DNA from: Streptomyces chrestomyceticus JCM 4735
Lineage (GTDB): Bacteria; Actinomycetota; Actinomycetes; Streptomycetales; Streptomycetaceae
Reading direction: 5' to 3'
Assembly: GCF_003865135.1 (NCBI RefSeq)
Contig: NZ_BHZC01000001.1
Location: 2,046,001 to 2,110,000, forward strand
Length of the DNA: 64,000 nucleotides
In this document: positions 41,191 through 49,289 of the stretch, one piece after another
Layout of the letters: every line of letters starts with the position of its first letter
Numbering within the stretch: position 1 is the first letter of the stretch
Notes under the pieces: generated by a model
What the model saw: the letters and a program-made list of their open reading frames with translations, nothing else
Told to the model about the DNA's origin: nothing
Databases searched by the model: none
Program-made: the position numbers and the translations under genes

Positions 41191-42501
41191 TCAGCGCTGA
41201 TACCGCGCCAGCACCAGGTTCCCGTCGTGGACCAGCCGCTCGCGCAGTGCGTCCAGGCCGACGGCACCGCTGTAGTACTCCTGGAAGGCCGGTGTCGCGA
41301 TCTTGTCCTTCCACTCCGGGTAGCCCCGCACCGACTGCGCGGGGGCGGCGCGCAAGGTACCGGCCAGCGCGGTGCCCGTCGCCCAGCCGTAGCGGTCCGT
41401 GTGGAGTTCCGGGGCCTTCAGCGCCTCCCGGCCGGTCGGCAGCATCCAGTCGCCGAGGGCGAGCCGCACCATGTTGGGCGGCCTCAGCAGGAAGTCGACA
41501 AAGGCCATCGCCTCCTCCTTACGGGGACAGTCCGCCGCGATCGACAGGGTCTGCGGGCTGACGCCCTGGTCCCCGCCGCCGGTGCCGCCGGGCGCGGGCA
41601 GCACCGTCCACTCGAACTCCTTCGGGGCCTGCTGCACGATCTGCTGCCGGTAGGAGAAGCCGAGCGGCAGGATCGCGTACCGGCCGGCGAAGAAGCCGGG
41701 CAGCGTGTCGGCGCCACCCATGCCCAGCGTCGTACGGGCCGCGCTGCGGTCGACGTCGACCTGGTCGTGGATGGCGCGCGGCACCACCTGGTCGGCGGCG
41801 TCGAACCGTACCTCGGCCTTGCCGTCCGGGCGGCGCCGGAAGATCCGGCCGCCGGTGGACAGGGCCAGGTTGAGCGTGACGGACACCGGCTCCTTCAGCG
41901 GCCAGGCGACGCCGTACCCGCCACCGCCCGTCAGCTCCTTCGCCACCTCCCCGAACTCCTCCCACGTCCACGGCTCGCGCACCGTCGGCACCCGTACGCC
42001 GGAACGCCGCAGCCGCACCCGGTCGGCGATCAGGACGCGGGGCTCCTGGAGGAAGGGGATGCCGTACACCCGGCCGCCGAAGGTGCCCGACTCCCAGGTG
42101 CGCCGCGGGATGTCGTCCCGCAGGCGCCGGGGCAGCAGGCCGGTCAGGTCGGCGAGGTGGCCGCCGTAGGCGAAGTCGGCGAGGTCGTCGGCGGCGTCGT
42201 GGATGATGTCCGGCGCCTCGCCGCCCTCGAAGGAGGTGAGCAACTGGTCGTGGACGGTGGGCCAGGCCCCCTGGACGTACTGGACGGGGATGTCCGGATG
42301 CCGCCGGTTCCACTCCGCCACCAACTGCTTGTTGGCGTCGACCGACTCCTTCTGCCAGGCCAGCGACTGGAAGCGGAGCACGCCCCGGTCGCCGCCGCGG
42401 CTTCCGCCGCCGCCCGAACAGCCGGGCAGCAGGGCAGCGGCGGGCACGGCCGCGGCGGCGGCGAGCACGGTACGGCGGCGCGGACCGCCGGGCGCGGCCA
42501 T
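41191..42501 (-). CDS. Sugar ABC transporter substrate-binding lipoprotein
   Basis: A 436-residue solute-binding protein of the maltose/multiple-sugar group. The N-terminus PRRRTVLAAAAAVPAAALLPGCSGGGGS has a twin-arginine-like RRR start and a lipobox (LLPGC), so it may be Tat-exported and lipidated. The mature part has WNRRHPDIPVQYVQGAWPTVHDQLLTSFEGGEAPDIIHDAA, the conserved site of the family, and EEAMAFVDFLLRPPNMVRLAL near the C-terminus. The ATG overlaps the stop of the upstream permease (TGATG). The sugar cannot be inferred. It is the last of three importer genes. Confidence 0.93.
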   Translation of the reverse strand: MAAPGGPRRRTVLAAAAAVPAAALLPGCSGGGGSRGGDRGVLRFQSLAWQKESVDANKQLVAEWNRRHPDIPVQYVQGAWPTVHDQLLTSFEGGEAPDIIHDAADDLADFAYGGHLADLTGLLPRRLRDDIPRRTWESGTFGGRVYGIPFLQEPRVLIADRVRLRRSGVRVPTVREPWTWEEFGEVAKELTGGGGYGVAWPLKEPVSVTLNLALSTGGRIFRRRPDGKAEVRFDAADQVVPRAIHDQVDVDRSAARTTLGMGGADTLPGFFAGRYAILPLGFSYRQQIVQQAPKEFEWTVLPAPGGTGGGDQGVSPQTLSIAADCPRKEEAMAFVDFLLRPPNMVRLALGDWMLPTGREALKAPELHTDRYGWATGTALAGTLRAAPAQSVRGYPEWKDKIATPAFQEYYSGAVGLDALRERLVHDGNLVLARYQR

Positions 42502-43376
42502 CAGTGCTTCACCGCCCCGGCCAGCATGCCGCCGGTGATCCGGCGCTGGATGACCGCGAAGAGCACCAGGCCGGGCAGCGTGGCGAGCAGGGCCGCCGCG
42601 GCGAGCGGGCCGAGGTCGGCGACGCCCTCGGCCCCGAGGAAGTGGGTCAGGACGACCGGCATCGTCTGCTTCTCCGGCGACTTGAGCAGGACGAGCGCGA
42701 AGAAGAACTCGTTCCATGCGGTGATGAAGGCGAACAGTCCGGTGGCGACGATGCCGGGCATCAGCAGCGGTCCGGTGACCGAGACCAGGATGCGCAGCCG
42801 GCCCGCGCCGTCCACCGCGGCGGCCTCCTCCAGCTCCGGCGGTACGGCCCGGACGTAACCGGTCAGCATCCACAGCGCGAACGGCAGCGACCACACCACG
42901 TACACCAGGACGAGTCCGGTCCGGGCGTCGACCAGGTGGAGGGCCTTCAGGACGAGGAAGAGCGGGATGATCACCAGGACCAGCGGGAACGCCTGGCTGA
43001 CCACGACCCAGCCGGTCGCCGCCCGCGCGAAGCGGGTGCGGCGGCGGGCGAGGACATACGCCATGGGCGTCGCCAGGACGATCGCCACCAGCGCCGAGAC
43101 CGCGGCCGCGAGCAGGCTGTTGCCGGCGGCCTGGAGCAGCGGCTGCTCGTCGAAGGCGGTACGGAAGTTGTCCAGCGTCGGCGCCCTGGGGATCCAGGTG
43201 GGGTGGATGCTGCCCAGTTCACGGGGCGGCTTGAAGGCGGTGGAGACCAGCCAGAGGAAGGGGAACGCGAGGAAGGCCAGGTAGCAGAGGAGGGCGAGGT
43301 ACTGCCCGGCCCGGCCGAGGCTCCGCCGGGTGGCCGGGTCACGCAGGGCGGCCGGGGACTTCCGGGTCACCGTCAC
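42501..43376 (-). CDS. Sugar ABC transporter permease (MalG-like)
   Basis: A 291-residue permease with six predicted helices, beginning ALLCYLAFLAFPFLWLVSTAF after a short basic N-terminus. The cytoplasmic EAA loop reads ELEEAAAVDGAGRLRILVSVTGPLLMPG. The ending GGMLAGAVKH is a MalG-type C-terminus that contacts the ATPase. The start overlaps the upstream permease stop by 4 bp. It pairs with that MalF-like protein. Confidence 0.95.
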   Translation of the reverse strand: MTVTRKSPAALRDPATRRSLGRAGQYLALLCYLAFLAFPFLWLVSTAFKPPRELGSIHPTWIPRAPTLDNFRTAFDEQPLLQAAGNSLLAAAVSALVAIVLATPMAYVLARRRTRFARAATGWVVVSQAFPLVLVIIPLFLVLKALHLVDARTGLVLVYVVWSLPFALWMLTGYVRAVPPELEEAAAVDGAGRLRILVSVTGPLLMPGIVATGLFAFITAWNEFFFALVLLKSPEKQTMPVVLTHFLGAEGVADLGPLAAAALLATLPGLVLFAVIQRRITGGMLAGAVKH

Positions 43377-44410
43377 TGTTCCTCCTCCCCCTCGCCTCGC
43401 AGCCGCCGTGACAGGTAGACGGCCAGCAGGACCGCGATCAGCGCGACCATCGCCAGCCCCATCGCGGCGGCGTACCCGAACTGTCCGTACCGGAACGCCT
43501 CCTCGTACGCGAACAGCATCGGCAGCCGGGTGCGGCCGCCCGGGCCGCCGTCGGTCAGCACGAAGACCAGCGCGAAGGAGTTGAAGTTCCAGATGAAGTT
43601 GAGCGCCGAGACGGCCAGCGCGACCGGCTTGATCGCGGGCCAGGTGACCGTACGGAACCGGCGCCAGGCCCCGGCGCCGTCCATCGCGGCGGCCTCGTGC
43701 AGTTCACGGGGGACGTTCTGGAGCCCGGCGAGGAGGGTCACCGTGGTCTGCGGCATCCCCGCCCAGACACCCACGACGATCACGGCGAGCAGGGCGGTGG
43801 CCGTGCCGCTCAGCCAGTCCCGGCCCTCGTCCGGGCCCAGTCCGACGCTGCGCAGCGTCTCGTTCAGCACGCCCGCGTCCGGGTGGTAGACCAGCCGCCA
43901 CATGATGCCCACCACGACCTCGGGCATCGCCCACGGGATGATCGCCAGCGCGCGGGCCAGCCAGCGCAGCCGCAGCTCCTGGCCGAGCAGCAGCGCCAGC
44001 CCGAGGGCGAGGAAGAACTGCGGGACCGTGACGCCCAGCGCCCACACCAGCCCGACCCGGAACGAGTCCCAGAACAGGGTGTCCTGGAGCAGGTCGGAGA
44101 AGTTGAGCAGGCCGACCCACCGGGTGGCCTGGGTCCGCCCCGACTGCGCGTCGGTGAACGCCAGCCCGATGCCGTACAGCAGCGGGCCCACGCTCAGCAC
44201 CAGGATCGGGATCAGCGCGGGCAGGATCAGGAACCAGGTGCCGTGGCCGTGGCTGTGTCCGTGACCGCGCTCGCGCCCGGCCCCGCGCCTGTGATCGCGT
44301 CCGGGCGTCGGCCGGTCCCCGGTCCCCGGCTCCGGCCCCGCGCCCGCCCCTCCCGCACTCGTACGCCCCTGCCCCCGTACGGGACCGTCTCGACCCAACG
44401 CGACTCCCCG
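43373..44410 (-). CDS. Sugar ABC transporter permease (MalF-like) with His-rich N-terminus
   Basis: About 345 residues if ATG 44410 is used; a GTG at 44443 is also open, and neither has a clear ribosome binding site. The first 55 residues are Gly/Arg-rich and end with RERGHGHSHGHG directly before helix 1 (TWFLILPALIPILVLSVGPLLYGIGLAFTD). The EAA loop is LHEAAAMDGAGAWRRFRTVTWPAIKP. No ATPase gene accompanies the operon; in Streptomyces the shared ATPase MsiK usually energises such importers. The HGHSHGHG stretch is unusual for this family and could bind metal. Confidence 0.9.
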   Translation of the reverse strand, partial: RGVALGRDGPVRGQGRTSAGGAGAGPEPGTGDRPTPGRDHRRGAGRERGHGHSHGHGTWFLILPALIPILVLSVGPLLYGIGLAFTDAQSGRTQATRWVGLLNFSDLLQDTLFWDSFRVGLVWALGVTVPQFFLALGLALLLGQELRLRWLARALAIIPWAMPEVVVGIMWRLVYHPDAGVLNETLRSVGLGPDEGRDWLSGTATALLAVIVVGVWAGMPQTTVTLLAGLQNVPRELHEAAAMDGAGAWRRFRTVTWPAIKPVALAVSALNFIWNFNSFALVFVLTDGGPGGRTRLPMLFAYEEAFRYGQFGYAAAMGLAMVALIAVLLAVYLSRRLRGEGEEEQ

Positions 44411-44593
44411 CATCTGTACACCCAGGGCGGCTGCGACCACCACGAACAGGCCGCGCGTCCCCGGGCGGAACGGGCCGGACGGCCGCCGTCATCGTCGTGA
44501 CGCCGCCCGGCGCAGTCAAGCACCCCGCCGGAAGTCCGGGCCCGCGGGGACCTGCGAGACTGATACCGATCACGCACCGCAGGAGGCGCCCCG

Positions 44594-45484
44594 ATGACCG
44601 CACCGAGCACCACTCCGTTCACGGAGGCGCACGCCCGGGACGTCCTGGCCGCGGCCGGCCGGCCCGACATCGCCGCCGACGCCCGGCTGCTCTCGCTCGG
44701 CGAGAACGCGGTCTTCGCCACCGGCGGCAGCGGCCCGGTCGTACGGGTCGGGCGCAGCGCCGAACTGCTGGAGCGCGCCGAGCGGGAACTGCGCGTCGCC
44801 GTGTGGCTGGCGGACCAGGGCGTACCGGCCGTGCGCGCGGCCGAGCCGGCGGCCCGCTTGGTGAACGGGCACCCGGTCACCTTCTGGGAGCGGCTGCCCG
44901 ACTCCGTACGCCCCGCCGAACCGGCCGACCTCGCCGCCCTGCTGCGGCTGGTGCACGCACTGCCGGAACCGCCGTTCGCCCTCCCCCGGCGGGAACTGCT
45001 GGGCGGCGTGGAGCGCTGGCTGCGGCTGGCCGGCGACGCGGTCTCGGCGCGGGACGCCGACTACCTGCGGGGCCGCCGCGACGCGTTCGCCGCTGCCGCC
45101 ACCGCGCTGGAACCGCATCTGCCGCGCGGCCCGGTGCACGGTGACGCGCTGACCCGTAACGTCCATGTGGGCCCCGACGGCCCGGTGCTCGTGGATCTCG
45201 AAACCTTCTCCTCCGATCTGCGGGAACACGATCTCGTGGTGATGGCGCTCAGCCGCGACCGCTACGGCCTGCCCGCCGCGGCGTACGACGCGTTCGTGCG
45301 GATCTACGGCTGGGACGTCCGGGACTGGGAGGGCTGCGCGGTGCTGCGCGGCTCGCGGGAGACGGCAAGCTGTGCCTGGGTCTCCCAGCACGCGCCCGGC
45401 AACCCCGCCGCCCTCAAGGAGTTCCGCCGCCGCATCGCCTCCCTGCGCGAGGGCGACACCACCGTCCGCTGGTACCCCTTCTGA
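44594..45484 (+). CDS. Aminoglycoside-phosphotransferase-fold protein
   Basis: A 296-residue kinase-like protein with AGGAGG 8 nt before the ATG. The catalytic loop is GPVHGDALTRNVHV (His182, Asp184, Asn189) and the metal-binding motif VLVDLETFSSD has Asp201. The N-lobe has VVRVGRSAELLERAERELRVAVWLADQGVPAV. The APH family includes antibiotic kinases, choline and homoserine kinases; nothing here identifies an antibiotic target, so a metabolic role is as likely. It diverges from the sugar importer across 183 bp with no recognisable operator. Confidence 0.88.
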   Translation: MTAPSTTPFTEAHARDVLAAAGRPDIAADARLLSLGENAVFATGGSGPVVRVGRSAELLERAERELRVAVWLADQGVPAVRAAEPAARLVNGHPVTFWERLPDSVRPAEPADLAALLRLVHALPEPPFALPRRELLGGVERWLRLAGDAVSARDADYLRGRRDAFAAAATALEPHLPRGPVHGDALTRNVHVGPDGPVLVDLETFSSDLREHDLVVMALSRDRYGLPAAAYDAFVRIYGWDVRDWEGCAVLRGSRETASCAWVSQHAPGNPAALKEFRRRIASLREGDTTVRWYPF

Positions 45485-45494
45485 CGGCCGAGAC

Positions 45495-46274
45495 CTACCC
45501 CTGCTTCTGCCCCTGCCCGGGACCGGACAGATCGAGCTCCAGCTCCTCGGGGCGCTCCCGCGTCCGCTGGTACGGAATGAGCGGCCAGGCCGCCTCGACT
45601 ATCGCCGCCGGGTCACCGGAGCGGCGCAGATACTTCTGGAACGACGCGGCCTGCTCGGCAGCCGCCTCCTCCTGAAGGGCGTGCAGCGCGGCGAGCGCCG
45701 TCCCGGCCACCGCCGGATGCCGCTCGCCGATCCGGCGCGCCACAGCGGCCGCCGCCACCGCGTCCGCGCCCGCTTCGTGTGCCGCCTCCAGCGGGACGCC
45801 GTAGTGCCGGCAGAGGGCCTGAAGGGTCCGCTTGCCCTTGCGGTAGCGGTCCACGTGCTTGTCCAGCACCAACGGGTCGATGACCGGGGCGGGCTGCCGG
45901 CCGAGCCGCTCGGCCAGGGTCGGCAGGCCGTACCGGCGGCATTCGCGGTCCAGCAGCGAGAGGTCGTAACGCGCGTTCATCACCACGAGCGGGAGACCCG
46001 CCTCCAGCGCCGCGGCGAGCGCGGTGGCGATCTGCTCGACCCCCTCCGCCGCCGCCTGGCCGTGCGCCCGCACATGAGCGGTCGTCATCCCGTGTATGGC
46101 CGCCGCCTCCTCGGGCACCGGCACGCCGGGATCGAGCAGCCAGGTGTCCCGCAGGGCCTCCCGGCCGTCCGCGTCCAGCCTTATCAGCGCGGCGGTGACG
46201 ATGCGGTCCCGCTCCACGTCCGTGCCGGTGGTCTCCAAGTCGAAACTGACGAGCAGCCCTTGATGCCAGCCCAT
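45495..46274 (-). CDS. DnaQ-like 3'-5' exonuclease domain protein
   Basis: A 259-residue DEDDh exonuclease. Exo I is LLVSFDLETTGTDVERDRIVTAALI (D-x-E), Exo II is VVMNARYDLSLLDRE with Asp, and Exo III is HEAGADAVAAAAVARRI (H-x4-D). After the exonuclease domain, 80 residues include EEAAAEQAASFQKYLRRSGDPAAIVEAAWPLIP, a tail seen in Streptomyces paralogues of the DNA polymerase III epsilon subunit. The role is probably DNA repair or single-strand clean-up rather than replisome proofreading, since the polymerase clamp-binding region is missing. AAGGAGG lies 5 nt before the ATG. Confidence 0.92.
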   Translation of the reverse strand: MGWHQGLLVSFDLETTGTDVERDRIVTAALIRLDADGREALRDTWLLDPGVPVPEEAAAIHGMTTAHVRAHGQAAAEGVEQIATALAAALEAGLPLVVMNARYDLSLLDRECRRYGLPTLAERLGRQPAPVIDPLVLDKHVDRYRKGKRTLQALCRHYGVPLEAAHEAGADAVAAAAVARRIGERHPAVAGTALAALHALQEEAAAEQAASFQKYLRRSGDPAAIVEAAWPLIPYQRTRERPEELELDLSGPGQGQKQG

Positions 46275-46387
46275 GACGGCCTCCTTCGGTGTTGCTTCCC
46301 CCGTGTTCCCCTACTCTCCCACGCGACACTGACAACGCCCCGGCTCCGCCCTCTTCCCGGCGGCCGGACGCCCCGGGCGGGCCGCCC

Positions 46388-47653
46388 TCACGACACCGGC
46401 CGCGAATCCGCCCACACGTTCTCGAACTCTTCCCGGTACGTCTCGAAGAGGCCGTGGTCGTCGTCCCGGTCCGGGTCCTGGCGCAGTACCTCGCGGCCGC
46501 CGCCGCGCAGGACGAGGACCGGGGACTCCATGCCCCGGCTGCGCCGCAGGTACGGCTGGACGACCGCCACACCGTCCGGGCCGTCGCCGTCCACCAGGTA
46601 GGCGGTGAACCGGGGCGTCTCGTCGAAGACCTGGATCTCGAAGGCGCCGGGGTCGTGCAGCCGGGCCCGTACCCGCCGCATGTGCAGGATGTTCATCTCG
46701 ATGGAGCGGCTCATCTCGCCCTTCTTGAGGCCCAGTTCCCGCTCGCGGCGGCGGACCGCGCTGCTGGCGGGGTTGAGGAAGAGGAGCCGGACCCGGCAGC
46801 CGGACTCCGCGAGGCGGACCATGCGGCGTCCGGAGTAGTTCTGTACGAGGAGGTTGAGGCCGATGCCGATGGCGTCCAGGCGCCGGGCGCCGCCGAAGAG
46901 GTCCTCGGCGGGCAGTTGCCGCTGGAGGCGCACCCGGTCGGTGTGGACGCCGACGACGTCCGCGTACCGGTCGCCGACCAGGTCCTCCACGGCGTCGATG
47001 GGCAGCCGTCCGGCGGTACGGGTGCCGATACCGGAGCCCAGTATTTCCAGCAGCCGGGCGGAGGCTCTCTCCGCCTGGGCGAGGACGGTGCCGGTCAGGG
47101 CACGGTTGCGGGAGACGATGTTGCGGGCCACCTCCAGTTCGTCGAGGGCCAGCTCCACCTCCCGCCGGTCGTCGAAGTACGGCTCGAAGCAGGGCCAGTG
47201 CTGCACCATCAGCTCGCGCAGTTGCGGCAGGGTCAGGAAGCTGAGGATGTTGTCGTCGGCGGGGTCGAGCAGATAGCCCTTGCGGCGGCTGACCTCGCGG
47301 ACCGCGACCGCCCGCTGGACCCACTCCTGGCCGGTGGGGCCGGCCGCGGCGATGACCCATTCGTCGCCGTGCACCGGTTCGTACACGGGCAGCAGCACGG
47401 CCGCCACGACGGCCCGCAGCCGCTGTTCGACGAGGTTCAGCCAGATATAGGCGCGCCCGGCCCGCCGGGCGCGGGTGCGCACCTCGCTCCAGGCCTCGGC
47501 GCCCCAGTCCAGCTCCGCGCCGATCTCCATCGGCCGGGCCAGGGACACCGCCCCGGGCGGGGCGTCGACGGAGCCGCCCTCGTGTCCCTCATGACTGTCC
47601 TGGCCGTCATGGCCGTCGTCACCAGGGGGCAACTCCAGCCCGCCCGAGCTCAC
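46388..47653 (-). CDS. SAV2148-family HEPN domain protein with PLD-like C-terminal domain
   Basis: A 421-residue cytosolic protein starting at GTG 47653 with GGAAGG upstream. The first 40 residues are His/Gly/Asp-rich (GHDGQDSHEGHEGG). Residues about 45-240 form the helical HEPN region: ELDWGAEAWSEVRTRARRAGRAYIWLNLVEQRLRAVVAAVL, then NIVSRNRALTGTVLAQAERASARLLEIL, whose RN....H-like motif (R-N-R-A-L) is not a canonical RNase R-x4-6-H. Residues about 275-421 carry SGCRVRLLFLNPASSAVRRRERE, FEIQVFDETPRFTAYLVDGD and GLFETYREEFENVWADSRPVS, matching the C-terminal domain of the regulator at 396-1151. NCBI names the family SAV2148; function unknown. Confidence 0.9.
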   Translation of the reverse strand: MSSGGLELPPGDDGHDGQDSHEGHEGGSVDAPPGAVSLARPMEIGAELDWGAEAWSEVRTRARRAGRAYIWLNLVEQRLRAVVAAVLLPVYEPVHGDEWVIAAAGPTGQEWVQRAVAVREVSRRKGYLLDPADDNILSFLTLPQLRELMVQHWPCFEPYFDDRREVELALDELEVARNIVSRNRALTGTVLAQAERASARLLEILGSGIGTRTAGRLPIDAVEDLVGDRYADVVGVHTDRVRLQRQLPAEDLFGGARRLDAIGIGLNLLVQNYSGRRMVRLAESGCRVRLLFLNPASSAVRRRERELGLKKGEMSRSIEMNILHMRRVRARLHDPGAFEIQVFDETPRFTAYLVDGDGPDGVAVVQPYLRRSRGMESPVLVLRGGGREVLRQDPDRDDDHGLFETYREEFENVWADSRPVS

Positions 47654-47755
47654 CTGCGCACCGCCTTCCGAACCCCCGTGCCAACGATCAAGGCAGACTA
47701 CTGCGGGTCCGGGAGGCGGTGCAGCAGGATGGATCGAGTCCCCGGCCAACTCCCC

Positions 47756-49159
47756 TTATTCGACGTGACCGTTGTGTCCGGAAAGCTCGGGCGGAGTGAG
47801 CGGATTCATAGCGGTGACGTCCCGGGGGGCGAGCTGGAAGCCCTGCCAGTGCACCGGCATGGGCTCCTGGTCCTCGTCCCGGGCGATGTGGTGGTAGCCG
47901 ATGTTGACCCACGCGATGGGGTGGCGGAGCGGCTGTCCGTTGACCCACCGGTCCACGCTGGCGCCCGCGCCGGCTCCGCAGTTCGCGAGGTTGTTGCTGG
48001 CGAACTGCTCACACTTGTTGTACTCGGTGAAGTACACGTCGTGCCGGGTGAAGGCGCGTCCGGTGTACTTGCTGGAACGACCGGGGACGATCTCGTACGA
48101 CCGCGGATGACCGTCCTTGTTCTTTCCGGTGTTGCTGACCACCCGCCACCAGCGGGTCGGCCCGGCGTCGCCCGCCAGTTCCTTGGCCACCGGGGTGCGG
48201 ACCGTCTTCGTCTTGGGGGTCAGCGCGCCGCTCTGCGCGGTGGTCGTCGAGTCGAACTGCTCGACCCGGTTGGCCGACGAGCCGTCCAGCCCGAAGTTCA
48301 GCCGCCAGAAGACGTTGTGGCTGTGGCTGGTGGCGTAGTCCTTGGCGCCCTTGCCGAGCGGCCAGCCGCGCCCGTCACCCGCGTCGTAGTCGACGGGCGA
48401 GAGCGTGCCGGTCGCTCCGACCTGCATGTTGATGGTGCCGTCCGCGGAGAACCGCCACTCGACGATGTACTCGTACCACCCGGTCTTGTTGACCGTGTAG
48501 ACGAGCAGGTCCTTGCCCTGGAGCTGCTGGACCTTGGTGGTCTCGCCCGGGTAGCGGCCCAGACGGTAGGCGTGGCCGCGGGCCCGGGTGGTGACGCACA
48601 GCCCGTTGACGTCCGGGTGGTCCGGGTCCCAGGCGCCCGGCACCTTGACCGATTTGATGGTGCCGCCGGGACACTCGCCCGGGTCCAGCGTCTGGAGCCC
48701 CTGGGCGAAGCTCTGGCCGGTGAGGTCGTCGTACTCGTTGCCGCCGTCGTCGTAGGGCACGTGGATCTGCGCCAGCTTCGCGCTGGTCAGCACCTGGATC
48801 GGGCGGGGCTCGCTCTTGGGCTGGTACGAGACGTTGTCCAGAACCAGCCCGGCGTTCGCGTCGTAGTGCCAGCACATCCGCCAAGTGGTGCCGGCTTCGA
48901 GGGTCTGCGTGATGCTGTACGGGGTACTGCACCCTGCGGCGGTGGCGGCGGGCGGGGACGGCGTAGACGCCGGGGACGCCGGAGACACGGCCTGGGCGGC
49001 GGCCGGTCCGCTCGTCAGAGCGGCCGTACCGAGCAGCAGCGGCGCGGCGAGCAGTGCGGCGCGCCGGACCCGTGCACGGTGGGTACGGACGAGGGTACGG
49101 GCAGGGACACGGGCGCGGCCGTGGCCGACGCGGGCACGGCGGAAGGGTCTTGCGTGCAT
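47756..49159 (-). CDS. Secreted copper amine oxidase catalytic-domain protein
   Basis: A 467-residue exported protein with GGAG before the ATG at 49159 and a signal peptide of about 55 residues (long Arg-rich start, LLAAPLLLGTAALTSG core, AAAQA). The rest follows the catalytic domain of copper amine oxidases: TWRMCWHYDANAGLVLDNVSY, RPIQVLTSAKLAQIHVPYDD, YIVEWRFSADGTINMQVGATG, copper ligands His279/His281 (SHSHNVFWRLNFGLDG) and His423 or 424 (GYHHIARDEDQEPMP). The topaquinone precursor would be Tyr229, but the usual N-Y-D/E-Y reads W-Y-E-Y. The N-terminal N2/N3 domains are missing and appear in the upstream gene. Confidence 0.82.
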   Translation of the reverse strand: MHARPFRRARVGHGRARVPARTLVRTHRARVRRAALLAAPLLLGTAALTSGPAAAQAVSPASPASTPSPPAATAAGCSTPYSITQTLEAGTTWRMCWHYDANAGLVLDNVSYQPKSEPRPIQVLTSAKLAQIHVPYDDGGNEYDDLTGQSFAQGLQTLDPGECPGGTIKSVKVPGAWDPDHPDVNGLCVTTRARGHAYRLGRYPGETTKVQQLQGKDLLVYTVNKTGWYEYIVEWRFSADGTINMQVGATGTLSPVDYDAGDGRGWPLGKGAKDYATSHSHNVFWRLNFGLDGSSANRVEQFDSTTTAQSGALTPKTKTVRTPVAKELAGDAGPTRWWRVVSNTGKNKDGHPRSYEIVPGRSSKYTGRAFTRHDVYFTEYNKCEQFASNNLANCGAGAGASVDRWVNGQPLRHPIAWVNIGYHHIARDEDQEPMPVHWQGFQLAPRDVTAMNPLTPPELSGHNGHVE

Positions 49160-49216
49160 GGAAACGCTCCTGTACGGCAGTGGGACACGAGCTTCGGAGT
49201 ACGCGGGTGCGTGGTG

Positions 49217-49260
49217 CGGCACGGGTGCCGTCGGACGGCGGCCGGCCCGCGGCGGGCCGG
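49217..49260 (-). promoter_or_regulatory. Hairpin and palindrome between the two amine-oxidase half genes
   Basis: CCGGCCCG (49242-49249) pairs with CGGGCCGG (49253-49260), a perfect 8-bp stem 30 nt beyond the stop of the N-domain gene: a possible (partial) terminator. Next to it CGGCAC-GG-GTGCCG (49217-49230) is a perfect inverted repeat upstream of the catalytic-domain gene and could be an operator. So the two genes may be only partly cotranscribed. Confidence 0.4.
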
Positions 49261-49289
49261 GGCGCCGTACCGGGGCACGCGCGGGCGGC

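Noticed and set aside
46388..47653. HEPN protein considered as an active toxin nuclease of a toxin-antitoxin pair
   Set aside because: No canonical R-x4-6-H motif is evident and no small antitoxin (MNT or similar) gene is adjacent.
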